A stretch of 64,000 bases of DNA from Chitinophaga oryzae (GCF_012516375.2 NZ_CP051204.2:3968001-4032000); one strand, 5' to 3'. Counted from the stretch's first letter, positions 40,096 through 49,272 are shown. Notes: generated by a model not told the origin, from the sequence alone. Numbers and translations: made by a program.

Positions 40096-42405
40096 TTATC
40101 TTTTTATGGTGGATGATTTAATTTGGATGATTACGCTTTTGGAGGCGGGCGTATTGCTTTTGTCTGCGACCGTGTTCACCGGCACCAGCACATTGGTTTC
40201 CGGGAAATAGGTAGCGGTGCATCCCGCCGGGATATCGTATTCCACGATGATAAAGCCGGGAGCTATTCTCTCCGTTTGCCCGTGATAGTTATACAGGTCT
40301 ACTACCTGGCCTGCTGTAAAGCCGCCGCTGGCAATGTCCTGCGGGTTCATGAAGATAACGCGCCGCTCATGGTGCACGCCACGATAGCGGTCATCCAGCC
40401 CGTAGATAGTGGTGTTGAACTGGTCGTGGCTGCGGATGGTCATCATCAGGTATTCTTCCCGGCTCAGCGGCGTGGTAGTGACGGGGGCCACGTTAAAATT
40501 GGCTTTGCCGGTGCCGGTATTGAACTGGCCGGTCCTGGAGCCGTTGGGCAGGTAAAAGCCGCCGGGGTGGCGTACCCGTTTGTTATAATCGTCAAATCCG
40601 GGGATCACTTTTTCTATCGCATCCCGGATATGATCATAATGCTGTGTGTATTGTTCCCAGGGCACTTTGCTCTGTGGTCCGAGTATGGCCCTGGCCATTT
40701 CGCAGACGATCACCGGTTCGCTTTTGAGTTCTGCGGATATGGGATGCAGGTTGCCTTTAGACATCTGCACTACGCCCATGGAATTTTCGCAGGTGACGAA
40801 CTGCGCCTGCTGTTGTTGTATGTCTTTATCGCTGCGGCCGAGGCAGGGGAGTATGATGGCTTCCCTGCCATGTACGAGATGGCTTCTGTTCAGTTTCGTA
40901 GATACGTGTACGGTAAGGCGGCAATTGCGCAGGGCTTTTGCCGTGTAGGCCGTGTCGGGCGTGGCAGAGAGGAAGTTGCCGCCCATGGCGATGAACACTT
41001 TGGCATCACCGCGGTGCATGGCATGGATGGCATGCACTACATCATGGCCGTGTTTATACGGTGGTTTAAAGCCATATACCGCCTCCAGTTTTTGGAGGAG
41101 GGCGTCGGCCGGTTTTTCATAGATGCCCATGGTCCTGTCGCCCTGTACGTTACTGTGGCCGCGCACCGGGCAGGTACCTGCGCCGGGTTTGCCGATGCTG
41201 CCTTTGAGCAGCAGCAGGTTAACGACCTCCCGGATGGTATCCACGGAGTTTTTATGCTGGGTAAGTCCCATGGCCCAGCAGGCAACGATCTTTTGTTTGT
41301 GCATCAGCGCCGCAGCGGCTTCCCGCAGTTGCGCTTCGCTGATACCGCAGGCGGCGGCAAGATCGGGCAGACGCTGTTGCCGCAGGTGGGCTATGTATTC
41401 ATTATACCCGCTGGTGTTGTTGCTGATAAATGACTGATCGAATACGGTGCCCGGATGTTTATCTTCTTCTTCCAGCAGCAACAGCGCCAGTGCTTTCAGC
41501 AGAGCCATGTCGCCATTGATTTTAATTTGCAGGAAGATATCGGTGAGATGTGTTTGCACCTGGAGGATACCTTTCACGGTTTGCGGGTTGAGAAAATTGA
41601 GCAGTCCCGTTTCCTTCAGGGGGTTGACGGCGATGATAACAGCGCCGTTGGCTTTGGCTTTCTGCAGCGCCGTGAGCATACGCGGGTGATTGGTGCCCGG
41701 GTTCTGGCCGAGGATGATGATCACTTCCGCCTGATGTACATCTTCCAGGGTGACCGACCCTTTACCAATGCCTACTGCTTCGCCGAGGGCAACGCCGCTG
41801 GACTCGTGGCACATATTGGAGCAGTCCGGCAGGTTGTTGGTGCCATATTCCCTGACCATCAGCTGGTAAAGGAAAGCGGCTTCGTTGCTGGTCCGGCCGG
41901 AGGTATAAAATACAGCCTCGTCGGGTGTATCCAGCTGCTGCAGGTGTGCTGCAATTTTATGGTAAGCGTCGTTCCAGGATATGGGCGTATAATGCGTGGC
42001 GCCGGGAGCGAGGTACATGGGCTGCGCGATCCTTCCTTTTTTGCCGATCTCGTAGTCGGAAAGTGCTCCGAGGGAATCGATGCTGTTGGCCGCAAAAAAG
42101 GCGGGGTCCAGCTTACGGGTAGTGGCTTCCTCGGCGATGGCTTTGGCGCCGTTTTCACAGTATTCCGCAATGGGGGACCTTTCATCGTCAGGGTCAGGCC
42201 ATGCGCAACCGGGGCAATCAAAGCCGTCTTTCTGGTTCAGTTCCAGCAGGGCTTTCATGGCCCTGAAGGCATTCATGGCTTCCAGCATATGTTTCATACT
42301 GGAAACGACCGCCGGGATGCCGGCAGCTACCGTAGCCGGTTTGGTGAGTTTAAGGCCGGTGAACTTCACCGGTGTGAACTCCGTATGTAACCCCTTGATA
42401 GACAT
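40096..42405 (-). CDS. FdhF/YdeP-type molybdopterin oxidoreductase
   Basis: A 769-residue molybdenum-cofactor enzyme of the FdhF/YdeP subgroup. Its N-terminal FDCPGCAWPDPDDERSP and AEYCENGAKAIAEE replace the usual iron-sulfur CxxC arrangement of formate dehydrogenases. Further segments are YTSGRTSNEAAFLYQLMVRE, DCSNMCHESSGVAL, ILGQNPGTNHPRML, VVNLLLLKGSIGKPGAG with PVRGHSNVQGDRTMGI, and a C-terminal molybdopterin-dinucleotide-binding domain (MMTIRSHDQFNTTIYGLDDR). The substrate is unknown; E. coli YdeP is linked to acid resistance. fdhD lies upstream on the same strand and supplies its sulfur. Confidence 0.92.
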   Translation of the reverse strand: MSIKGLHTEFTPVKFTGLKLTKPATVAAGIPAVVSSMKHMLEAMNAFRAMKALLELNQKDGFDCPGCAWPDPDDERSPIAEYCENGAKAIAEEATTRKLDPAFFAANSIDSLGALSDYEIGKKGRIAQPMYLAPGATHYTPISWNDAYHKIAAHLQQLDTPDEAVFYTSGRTSNEAAFLYQLMVREYGTNNLPDCSNMCHESSGVALGEAVGIGKGSVTLEDVHQAEVIIILGQNPGTNHPRMLTALQKAKANGAVIIAVNPLKETGLLNFLNPQTVKGILQVQTHLTDIFLQIKINGDMALLKALALLLLEEEDKHPGTVFDQSFISNNTSGYNEYIAHLRQQRLPDLAAACGISEAQLREAAAALMHKQKIVACWAMGLTQHKNSVDTIREVVNLLLLKGSIGKPGAGTCPVRGHSNVQGDRTMGIYEKPADALLQKLEAVYGFKPPYKHGHDVVHAIHAMHRGDAKVFIAMGGNFLSATPDTAYTAKALRNCRLTVHVSTKLNRSHLVHGREAIILPCLGRSDKDIQQQQAQFVTCENSMGVVQMSKGNLHPISAELKSEPVIVCEMARAILGPQSKVPWEQYTQHYDHIRDAIEKVIPGFDDYNKRVRHPGGFYLPNGSRTGQFNTGTGKANFNVAPVTTTPLSREEYLMMTIRSHDQFNTTIYGLDDRYRGVHHERRVIFMNPQDIASGGFTAGQVVDLYNYHGQTERIAPGFIIVEYDIPAGCTATYFPETNVLVPVNTVADKSNTPASKSVIIQIKSSTIKR

Positions 42406-42548
42406 GATTATTGCTGATTTCTCTGATTTGGATTTTTGTGTTTGTAAAGCAATCAGTTAGTTGGAATGTCAATTATTGTTTTGTTTTCCTGGCAAGCTAC
42501 GTATTTCTCCCGGCATCGAAAAAATCAGCAGTAATCATGTAATCACCG

Positions 42549-43349
42549 TTAAGTGTACTGATTATACCTGTCTTCTTTCAGGAACCCGATCAGCGTGATA
42601 TTCCACGCCGCCGCCATTTTAACGGCCATACTGGAAGGGGCGCCGATAGCGGCGATGACCGGAATACCTGCCATAGCGGCTTTTTGTATCAGTTCAAATC
42701 CTGCTCTGCCGCTGAGCAGCAGCAGGCTTTGTGGCAGGGGGAACTGTTGCGCAAGTGCAGCACCGATGACTTTGTCGACGGCATTATGCCGGCCGATGTC
42801 TTCCCGCAGCAGTTGTATCCGGCCTTGTTCATCCACCAGCGCTGCGGCATGGAGGCCGCCGGTGTGCGCAAAGAGCGCCTGCCGGGCCCGCAGCTGTTCG
42901 GGTAACTGTGAGAGCCACTGTCCGGGAGCGCGCCGGTCGGAATGACTAACGTTAACGCCTGTATGAATATTTTCGATAGAAGATTTTCCGCACATACCAC
43001 AGGCGGCAGTGGCCTGAAAATGGCGCTGGCTTTTGTCAAGAAAAGGCACCACCTGTTCTTTCAGGGCAACGGTAGCGATGCTGCCGCCTGGTGTTTCCGC
43101 CAGCGTCACCTGCCTGATAGCGGCCGTACCGGGAATAATACCTTCGGTAAACAGGAAGCCGGCGGCCAGTTCTTCGTCCTGACCCGGGGTGCGCATGGTC
43201 ACCGCTATATTTTGCTGGCGGCGGTTGTGGGTGGGCCCATGCTCCAGTCTTATTTCCAATGGTTCTTCTGCTGCCAGGACATCTTCGGTATCGGTTACTC
43301 CTGTGGCAGTGATTTTTTTAATACGGGTATGAACAACAGCATTTGTCAT
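42549..43349 (-). CDS. fdhD: Formate dehydrogenase accessory sulfurtransferase FdhD
   Basis: A 266-residue protein that transfers sulfur to the molybdenum cofactor of formate dehydrogenase-type enzymes. The key motif is AACGMCGKSSIENIH, with the catalytic CxxC-like pair. Also seen are EEPLEIRLEHGPTHNRRQQN, MRTPGQDEELAAGFLFTEGI, LLREDIGRHNAVDKVIGAAL and LLLSGRAGFELIQKAAMAGI. It ends 143 bases before the fdhF/ydeP start and follows the MDR gene by 8 bases. Confidence 0.96.
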   Translation of the reverse strand: MTNAVVHTRIKKITATGVTDTEDVLAAEEPLEIRLEHGPTHNRRQQNIAVTMRTPGQDEELAAGFLFTEGIIPGTAAIRQVTLAETPGGSIATVALKEQVVPFLDKSQRHFQATAACGMCGKSSIENIHTGVNVSHSDRRAPGQWLSQLPEQLRARQALFAHTGGLHAAALVDEQGRIQLLREDIGRHNAVDKVIGAALAQQFPLPQSLLLLSGRAGFELIQKAAMAGIPVIAAIGAPSSMAVKMAAAWNITLIGFLKEDRYNQYT

Positions 43350-43357
43350 AGTTAAAA

Positions 43358-44368
43358 TTACACTTTCACGATCATCTTACCGCTGTTTTGCCCGGAAAAT
43401 AATCCCAGCAGTGCGGCGGGCAGCTGATCAAATCCTTCGATAATGGTTTCGGTGTACTTTATTTTGCCGGCGCGTATCCATTCTCCCAGCTGTTGAATGC
43501 CTTCGAGGTAGCGATGGGCATAGTTACCGATGGTGAAGCCCTGCATCAGGACGCTGAATTTGATAAGTGTGGGCTGCACCCGTGGCCCGATGGGGACTTC
43601 GGTGCTGTTGTACAGGGCTATTTGTCCGCATACGGGTATCCGGGCGAAAAAATTCAGGTGCTCCATGACGGCGTCGGAAATTTCGCCGCCTACGTTGTCG
43701 AAGTAGATATCGACGCCATTGGGACAGGCGGCGGCCACGGCAGCTCCCAGGTGTGTATTGCCCTTGTAGTTGATGGCGGCGTCGAAGTTAAAGTCGCTGG
43801 TCAGCAGTTTCACTTTTTCTTCGCCGCCGGCGATGCCCACCACCCGGCATCCCTGTATTTTAGCGATCTGTCCGGCTACCAGTCCTACAGCGCCGGCAGC
43901 CCCTGAAATCACCACGGTTTCGCCGGCTTTGGGTTTACCGATGTCCATCAGGCCGAAGTAAGCGGTGAGGCCGGGCATGCCGAGCACGCCCAGGTAGTAG
44001 CTTGGCGGGATGCTGGCGTCTATTTTACGGAGGTGGTCGCCGGAGAAAACGAACCCGGTGGCCCAGGGGAAGAAATTTTTACCGCCGCCGGGCATGACCA
44101 GGTCGCCGGGGGCGAACCGTGCGTCTTTGCTTTCCGTCACGGTGGCCACGCCGCCGCTTTCTATCGGTTCCTGTACCTTAAAAGGAGGGATATAGGAGCG
44201 GGCGTCGCTCATACGGCCGCGCATGTAGGGATCTACCGAAAAATAAAGTGGCTGGAGCAGCACCTCGCCGTCATTCAGGCCGGGAAGTTCCACATCAACG
44301 GTTTTAAAGGTATCGGCAGCGGGTAAGCCTTCGGGCCGCTCATTCAAAAGGATCTGTTGTATTTTCAT
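43358..44368 (-). CDS. NADP-dependent medium-chain oxidoreductase
   Basis: A 336-residue zinc-independent MDR-family enzyme related to prostaglandin reductase and curcumin reductase (CurA type). Segments are DGEVLLQPLYFSVDPYMRGR, VVISGAAGAVGLVAGQIAKI (NADP-binding), CRVVGIAGGEEKVKLLTSD, GVDIYFDNVGGEISDAVMEH and RIPVCGQIALYNSTE. No zinc-binding Cys/His set is present. The ATG at 44368 matches the conserved start MKIQQILLNERPEG. It likely reduces a double bond in alpha,beta-unsaturated carbonyls. It heads the fdhD-fdhF-glycolipid-binding gene run. Confidence 0.9.
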   Translation of the reverse strand: MKIQQILLNERPEGLPAADTFKTVDVELPGLNDGEVLLQPLYFSVDPYMRGRMSDARSYIPPFKVQEPIESGGVATVTESKDARFAPGDLVMPGGGKNFFPWATGFVFSGDHLRKIDASIPPSYYLGVLGMPGLTAYFGLMDIGKPKAGETVVISGAAGAVGLVAGQIAKIQGCRVVGIAGGEEKVKLLTSDFNFDAAINYKGNTHLGAAVAAACPNGVDIYFDNVGGEISDAVMEHLNFFARIPVCGQIALYNSTEVPIGPRVQPTLIKFSVLMQGFTIGNYAHRYLEGIQQLGEWIRAGKIKYTETIIEGFDQLPAALLGLFSGQNSGKMIVKV

Positions 44369-44508
44369 AAAATGGATTGACGGTATATCTTTCTTAACGG
44401 GCAAAAACAACTTTTGTTTAAGCTATTTTCAATATAGCCCTTCTGATGGGAATTATCGGGTAATAATGTATTTTAGGGCCGTAATTAACCACTAAACCCT
44501 AACTGTCT

Positions 44509-45372
44509 ATGCGTTTGGATGATGAAAGATTAAGTGACAATGTCGAGAAGCGTTCCGGAGGCGGAAAGCGTACATTGATTGGCGGCGGTATCGGCGGCGT
44601 CATCGTCATTGTGCTCGCACTGTTGTTTAAACAGGACCCCAACCAGGTAAACCAGGTACTGCAACAGGTGCAGGGCCCGGGCGGCACTGAAAAGGTGGAA
44701 CAGCTCAGCAAAGAGAATGCATCTGCCATTGAATTGTTTTCCTCCAAAGTTCTGGCCAGCACAGAAGACGTGTGGGCCGCTGAATTCAGACGGCTCAATA
44801 TGGAATATGAGCGTCCTAAAATGGTGCTGTTCGAAGATGCCACCACCTCCGGTTGCGGAGCTGCCGAATCAGCCATGGGCCCATTCTATTGCCCGGCTGA
44901 CCGGATGGTATACCTCGACGCCACCTTCTTTAAAGAACTGGAAGACCGCTTCGGCGTAAAAGGCGATTTCGCCAAAGCTTATGTGATCGCACATGAGGTA
45001 GGCCACCATGTGCAGAACCTGTTGGGCATCAGCCGCCAGGTACAGGCAATGCGTAGCAGGCTGAGCGAAACGGAATACAACAAACTGTCCGTAAAGCTGG
45101 AGCTGCAGGCCGATTTTCTGGCAGGATTATGGGCCAACCATGCGCAGCAGATGCGTAACATCCTGGAGGCCGGCGATATTGAATCCGGTCTGAACGCAGC
45201 CAGCGCCGTAGGCGACGACAAACTGCAGGAGGCCTCCACCGGCCGCGTAGTGCCCGATGCCTTTACGCATGGCACTTCCCAGCAAAGGATGTTCTGGTTT
45301 AAAAAAGGATTCGATTCGGGCGACCTGTCCCAGGGAGATACCGGTATCGGATTAGGACAGGCAGGACGATGA
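44509..45372 (+). CDS. Neutral zinc metallopeptidase-like protein (YpfJ family)
   Basis: A 287-residue membrane-anchored protein. A short charged N-terminus (MRLDDERLSDNVEKRSGGGK) leads to one transmembrane helix (LIGGGIGGVIVIVLALLF). The exported part carries the YpfJ-type motifs: EDATTSGCGAAESAMGPFYC, DRMVYLDATFFKELEDRFG, the zinc-binding HEVGHHVQNLLG (HExxH), and ELQADFLAGLWANHA. It ends with DAFTHGTSQQRMFWFKKGFD. A protease is likely; the substrate is unknown. The stop is followed by an AT-rich inverted repeat. Confidence 0.9.
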   Translation: MRLDDERLSDNVEKRSGGGKRTLIGGGIGGVIVIVLALLFKQDPNQVNQVLQQVQGPGGTEKVEQLSKENASAIELFSSKVLASTEDVWAAEFRRLNMEYERPKMVLFEDATTSGCGAAESAMGPFYCPADRMVYLDATFFKELEDRFGVKGDFAKAYVIAHEVGHHVQNLLGISRQVQAMRSRLSETEYNKLSVKLELQADFLAGLWANHAQQMRNILEAGDIESGLNAASAVGDDKLQEASTGRVVPDAFTHGTSQQRMFWFKKGFDSGDLSQGDTGIGLGQAGR

Positions 45373-45373
45373 T

Positions 45374-45483
45374 GATTTAGATATTTTGTTATTTGGGTAT
45401 TTTGATATTTAATGAAGCCGTTTGATGTCAAAATATCCAAATAACTCAATACCCCAATAACCAAATAGCTAAATAACCAAATC
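45374..45483. repeat. Imperfect AT-rich inverted repeat between convergent genes, type D
   Basis: GTTATTTGGGTATTTTGATAT (from 45388) pairs with a matching segment at 45425-45445, with two or three mismatches, and the outer GATTTAG-like and CTAAATAACCAAATC sequences extend the arms imperfectly. The arms are built from TATTTGG-like heptamers. It lies between the metallopeptidase stop (45372) and the pncB stop (45484), so it may terminate both. Confidence 0.8.
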
Positions 45484-46650
45484 TTACAGTTCCAGCATCT
45501 CCTTCGCCAGCGCGATCATGTGTTCATCGCCGGTATATTTGCCTTTCTCATCTGACAGCTTGACCACCGGCGTCCAGCGGGGAGCATCCTCCGGCCGGGC
45601 CTCATACATCTTCACCACAATATTCAGCGGCGTCAGTCCCACATCATTGGTAAAGTTGGTGCCGATACCAAACGACATTCCTATCTTTCCCCGGCAGTGA
45701 GCTGCTATGGCGGCTACTTTTTCGTAGTTGAGGCCATCGGAGAAGATAATGGTTTTGGAGAGCGGGTTGATGCCTTTTCCCTGGTAGTGGAGAATGGTTT
45801 CATCGGCAAACCGGAGCGGGTCGCCACTGTCGTGGCGAACGCCGTCAAACAGTTTGGCGAATTTTTTATCGAACTGCTCGAAGAAAACAGGGGTGGTATA
45901 GGTGTCGGACAGGGCGATGCCCAGATCGCCGCGGTATACATGTACCCAGTGCTCCAGCCCCAGCATATTGGCCATTTTAAAGCCGTATTTGGCGGCATGG
46001 AACATAAACCACTCATGGGCGTGGGTACCTACCGGTTTTACCCCGTTGCGCATGGCCAGATGGACGTTGCTGGTACCGATAAAGGTATGGCCGCCGTACT
46101 CGCGGAGCGTCTGCACCACCAGTTTCTGCACGGCCAGGGAATGCCTGCGCCGGGTGCCGAAATCGGCGATGGTAATGTTCAGCTCTTTATATCGCTCTAT
46201 TTTGGCGCGGGTGATAGCGATGACTTCTTCGTCCGGTACCCGCTGTTGCCCGGTAGCTTCGTAGTAAAGCTCACAGATGAGCGACATCAGCGGCACCTCC
46301 CAGAGAATGGTACGGTACCAGTAACCGTCGGCATGTACCTCCAGCTGGTCGCCGTGCTGGGTGATATGTATTTCAGAAGGATTGTAGCGGTAGCCCTGCA
46401 GAAAATCGAGGTAGGTAGGGTCGAGGTAGGGGCAGGTAACAGCGAGGAAGTCTTTTTCCTCCTGGCTGAGTTGCAGGTACTGCATCTCGTCCACTGCCCG
46501 CCGCAGCAGCTTGTCGAAGCCCGGCGGGTAAGCATGTTGGCCCCGGTTGATGAATTTATAACGGGCACGCGCCTTCGGAAACAATTTGATCACGCAGTGC
46601 TGCATGGTGAACTTGTAGAAATCATTGTCCAGGATGGAATTCAGCTTCAT
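45484..46650 (-). CDS. pncB: Nicotinate phosphoribosyltransferase
   Basis: A 388-residue enzyme turning nicotinate and PRPP into nicotinate mononucleotide in NAD salvage. Motifs are LDNDFYKFTMQHCVIKLFPK, FGTRRRHSLAVQKLVVQTLR, FIGTSNVHLAMRNGVKPVGT with HEWFMFHAAKYGF, VRHDSGDPLRFAD, FSDGLNYEKVAAIAAHCRGK and SFGIGTNFTNDVGLTPLNIV. The ATG at 46650 (MKLNSILDNDFYK) is the conserved start; the track ATG at 46671 adds seven residues that fit poorly. Confidence 0.96.
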   Translation of the reverse strand: MKLNSILDNDFYKFTMQHCVIKLFPKARARYKFINRGQHAYPPGFDKLLRRAVDEMQYLQLSQEEKDFLAVTCPYLDPTYLDFLQGYRYNPSEIHITQHGDQLEVHADGYWYRTILWEVPLMSLICELYYEATGQQRVPDEEVIAITRAKIERYKELNITIADFGTRRRHSLAVQKLVVQTLREYGGHTFIGTSNVHLAMRNGVKPVGTHAHEWFMFHAAKYGFKMANMLGLEHWVHVYRGDLGIALSDTYTTPVFFEQFDKKFAKLFDGVRHDSGDPLRFADETILHYQGKGINPLSKTIIFSDGLNYEKVAAIAAHCRGKIGMSFGIGTNFTNDVGLTPLNIVVKMYEARPEDAPRWTPVVKLSDEKGKYTGDEHMIALAKEMLEL

Positions 46651-46679
46651 AGTCTGCCGTTTAATTGACAATTATACCA

Positions 46680-46687
46680 TATTTTTG
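46680..46687 (+). promoter_or_regulatory. Bacteroidota -7 promoter element
   Basis: TATTTTTG, a TAnnTTTG match, 28 bases before the ATG of the small PH-like gene at 46716, in the 65-base divergent gap from pncB. Confidence 0.6.
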
Positions 46688-46715
46688 CACTCATCATCAT
46701 ATCCAATTAATAATA

Positions 46716-47111
46716 ATGAAACAGATTAAAGTAAAGTTTGCACTTAACCCGCAAGAAACCGTTTTGTTCAAAGTAAACGGCTCGTTCCTCAAAAACAAAT
46801 GGCAGGCAAAACCAGGAGCCCTGTGCCTAACCAACGAAAGGATTGTTGTAGAAGGCAAATCGATGACCGCATTTTTATTGTTTGGCGTCATCGGATGGTT
46901 GTTGACCCGGAAAAAAATTCTTAAAGAATTTCCGCTGACAGATATTACCAACTTCAGCAGAGGTAAACAAGGCTTCAACAAAAAGGTAGCGGTGTTTGAA
47001 CTGCTGGATGGTTCTACGGTACGTATGGCCATCACCGGTAAATGGGAAGTTTTTGAAGCGGCCTACCACAAAGCGATGCTGGATGTAAAGCCACTGTTCT
47101 CCATAAACTGA
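46716..47111 (+). CDS. Small PH/GRAM-like protein
   Basis: A 131-residue protein. The sequence KVKFALNPQETVLFKVNGSF, NKWQAKPGALCLTNERIVVE, a hydrophobic strand FLLFGVIGWLLTRKKIL, and EFPLTDITNFSRGKQGFNKK resemble bacterial PH- or GRAM-like domains (beta-sandwich with C-terminal helix). No signal peptide. The start at 46716 (MKQIKVKFA) avoids a TTG-led extension that lies over the promoter. The function is unknown. The stop is 1 base away from the convergent channel gene stop. Confidence 0.72.
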   Translation: MKQIKVKFALNPQETVLFKVNGSFLKNKWQAKPGALCLTNERIVVEGKSMTAFLLFGVIGWLLTRKKILKEFPLTDITNFSRGKQGFNKKVAVFELLDGSTVRMAITGKWEVFEAAYHKAMLDVKPLFSIN

Positions 47112-47112
47112 T

Positions 47113-47943
47113 TTACAATTTAGTCCCACAAAATTTACAGTAGTCCGCATTCGCATCGTGGCCTTCACGCATGCAGTGCGGACATATGCGTTGGTCCACC
47201 TCATTCTTATCCCGCAGCCGGCTCATTTCCACCGTTACAATTCCCGTAGGTACCGCAATGATTGCATAGCCCATGATCATGATCAGGGCCGAAAATGCCT
47301 GCCCCATAGGGGTAATGGGCGCTATATCGCCATAACCCACCGTAGTGAGGGTCACCACTGCCCAGTAAACGCTGACGGGGATACTGGTGAAACCCGAGTT
47401 ATGCCCCGATTCAATGACATACATCAGGGAGCCGAGTACGACTGTCAGCAGGAGGATGAAGAAAAGGAAGACGGCAATCTTGCGGCGGCTGTGTTCCAGC
47501 GCCAGCGCCAGCTGCCTGCTTTCATTGAGGAAAGGTACCAGCTTGAAGATCCGGAAGATCCGCATCAGCCGCAATATCCGGATGGTGAGCAGGAAATGGG
47601 CGCCGCCGAAAAGAAACTCCACGTAAGTAGGCAAAATACAAAGCAGGTCTATCAGCCCGTAAAAGCTGGTGATATAGGCTTTGGGGCGGTAGCTGCACCA
47701 TATCCTGAACAGGTATTCCAGGGTGAAGAGAATAGTGAACACCCATTCCAGCACCGTAAACAGCCGTTCGAACCGTTGTTGTACGCTGACCACACTTTCC
47801 AGCATCACCACGGCTACGCTCAGCAGGATCATCGCCAGCAGCGCTACGTCAAACGCCCGGCCGGCAGGCGTGTCCGCTTCAAAGATGATGTTATGCCAGC
47901 GCTGCTGAAAAGGGGAGAGTGTTCTCCTGTCTTGTTTTGCCAT
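47113..47943 (-). CDS. Voltage-gated potassium channel-like protein
   Basis: A 276-residue six-helix ion channel. The S4 voltage-sensor segment is IRILRLMRIFRIFK, with Arg every third residue. The pore loop TLTTVGYGDIAP is the K+ selectivity filter, preceded by VSVYWAVV. The C-terminal tail carries a zinc-ribbon-like CPHC and CKFCG pair (residues about 252-272), unusual for channels. The start at 47943 (MAKQDRRTLSPFQQRW) is taken; a longer in-frame ATG at 48012 overlaps the upstream GNAT gene. The channel gene follows the GNAT gene with a 38-base gap. Confidence 0.88.
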   Translation of the reverse strand: MAKQDRRTLSPFQQRWHNIIFEADTPAGRAFDVALLAMILLSVAVVMLESVVSVQQRFERLFTVLEWVFTILFTLEYLFRIWCSYRPKAYITSFYGLIDLLCILPTYVEFLFGGAHFLLTIRILRLMRIFRIFKLVPFLNESRQLALALEHSRRKIAVFLFFILLLTVVLGSLMYVIESGHNSGFTSIPVSVYWAVVTLTTVGYGDIAPITPMGQAFSALIMIMGYAIIAVPTGIVTVEMSRLRDKNEVDQRICPHCMREGHDANADYCKFCGTKL

Positions 47944-47981
47944 GCGGTGATATTGTATTGCTAAAATACGAAAGTTCCTCC

Positions 47982-48695
47982 TCAGCTGACGGACAGGGTG
48001 CTGCCGTAACAAATAAGGCCGGCTTTACGGGCCAGGCTGCGTGAGGCATAGTTGTTCCATGAAGTGCTATAGAGTGGTAGCGCTCCCATATCACGTACCC
48101 TGGCAGCCCAAAGGGCCAGTGCAGCGGCAGCGTAGCCTTTACCCCGGAAAGGCGCCAGCGTGTCGATGCCGGCTTCGTGAGCGGTTGCGGTAATACGCAC
48201 GCTGCGGCATACGGAGACTACCTGTCCGTTTTGCACGACGGCGGCACAGGGTTGGACAATATCCAGTTCCTGCGCCAGCCACGGAAATTCAGGGCCTATC
48301 ATCGCTATCTGTTCCGTTGTCAGGTGAATGGCAGGTGCGGTAGCGATGAGTGTTTCGGGGACAAGAAAAGAAGGTCCGGCTTCCCACCGGGCACTTTGCA
48401 GTAACTGCCGGTACTGCATAACCTGTGGCGGCGCGCCGTTAGGGACTTCCGCAGCTGCTTCCGGGACTACCACAGCTTCCAGGGCCTGTACCAGCGCTTC
48501 CGGCACATCGTCCCGGTATCTGCGGACAGGCGTGCCGGTTACAGGAAGACCCAAAAAGAACCGGGGAGCAGGCCCACGGTCGGCCCAGGGCTCATTGGCC
48601 TGTAACATCCGGCCGGCGGCGTTATAGGTGAACAGCACATCGGCATGTAGCTGCATCAGCGTTTCCGTTGTCGGGTTATGCAGGGAATTCATCAC
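47982..48695 (-). CDS. GNAT family acetyltransferase
   Basis: A 237-residue protein with a C-terminal GNAT domain: ATAHEAGIDTLAPFRGKGYA (acetyl-CoA-binding loop RGKGYA), AALALWAARVRDMGALPLYS and TSWNNYASRSLARKAGLICY. The first 130 residues are less conserved and may recognise the substrate. The second codon is also ATG (48692). No substrate is visible. It is divergent from the small secreted-protein gene at 48742. Confidence 0.86.
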   Translation of the reverse strand: MMNSLHNPTTETLMQLHADVLFTYNAAGRMLQANEPWADRGPAPRFFLGLPVTGTPVRRYRDDVPEALVQALEAVVVPEAAAEVPNGAPPQVMQYRQLLQSARWEAGPSFLVPETLIATAPAIHLTTEQIAMIGPEFPWLAQELDIVQPCAAVVQNGQVVSVCRSVRITATAHEAGIDTLAPFRGKGYAAAALALWAARVRDMGALPLYSTSWNNYASRSLARKAGLICYGSTLSVS

Positions 48696-48741
48696 CGCAA
48701 GTTATCCTAATTATTTATCTTCCGGAAAATTGTGTCGGGCT

Positions 48742-49272
48742 ATGCATAGAATAAAGAGCCTCCTGGCGGGCATATTGCTCGCAGCTGATGTTATAACGGC
48801 CCAAAGCAGGCCAACCGGTCATCCGGAGATCAGACGGACGGTGCAACAGATCAACCGCGATTCCACGCTGAAGCAGGTGACGCTTAATAATGAAGAGTGG
48901 ATGACGGAGATGTCGGACGGGGGTGGCAGCCTGACCGGCTATTATAAAAACAAAACACTGGTGAAAGCAGTCCGCTGGATAGGCTACTCCAGCGGTGTGG
49001 AAATCGTGGAGTTCTATTTTAAAGACAATAAACTGCTGTTTGTCTATGAGCAATCTGACCTTTTCTTCTATGACGAAAGGAAAGGAATGCTCCGGACGGA
49101 CTCCCTTGTGCGGAACTTCGAAGGGCGCTATTATTTTTCCGGTAAAAAGATGATTGATTATACCACGTTGGGGCATAACCGTTTTGAAAACGATTCCCTG
49201 GACGCAGCGAAGATATGGCCGCAGGAAGCAGCCACCTGCAGGCGTTTGCTGGCCCGCAAGGTGGCGCGGTAG
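48742..49272 (+). CDS. Small secreted protein of unknown function
   Basis: A 176-residue protein with a signal peptide (MHRIKSLLAGILLAADVITA). The body contains LTGYYKNKTLVKAVRWIGYS, GVEIVEFYFKDNKLLFVYEQ and SDLFFYDERKGMLRTDSLVR, a repeated beta-strand pattern like MORN or YD-type secreted proteins. No family is recognised with certainty. The start at 48742 is preferred over 48628 because it gives the signal peptide. Its stop is 1 base away from the restored stop of the convergent phospholipase-like gene. Confidence 0.78.
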   Translation: MHRIKSLLAGILLAADVITAQSRPTGHPEIRRTVQQINRDSTLKQVTLNNEEWMTEMSDGGGSLTGYYKNKTLVKAVRWIGYSSGVEIVEFYFKDNKLLFVYEQSDLFFYDERKGMLRTDSLVRNFEGRYYFSGKKMIDYTTLGHNRFENDSLDAAKIWPQEAATCRRLLARKVAR

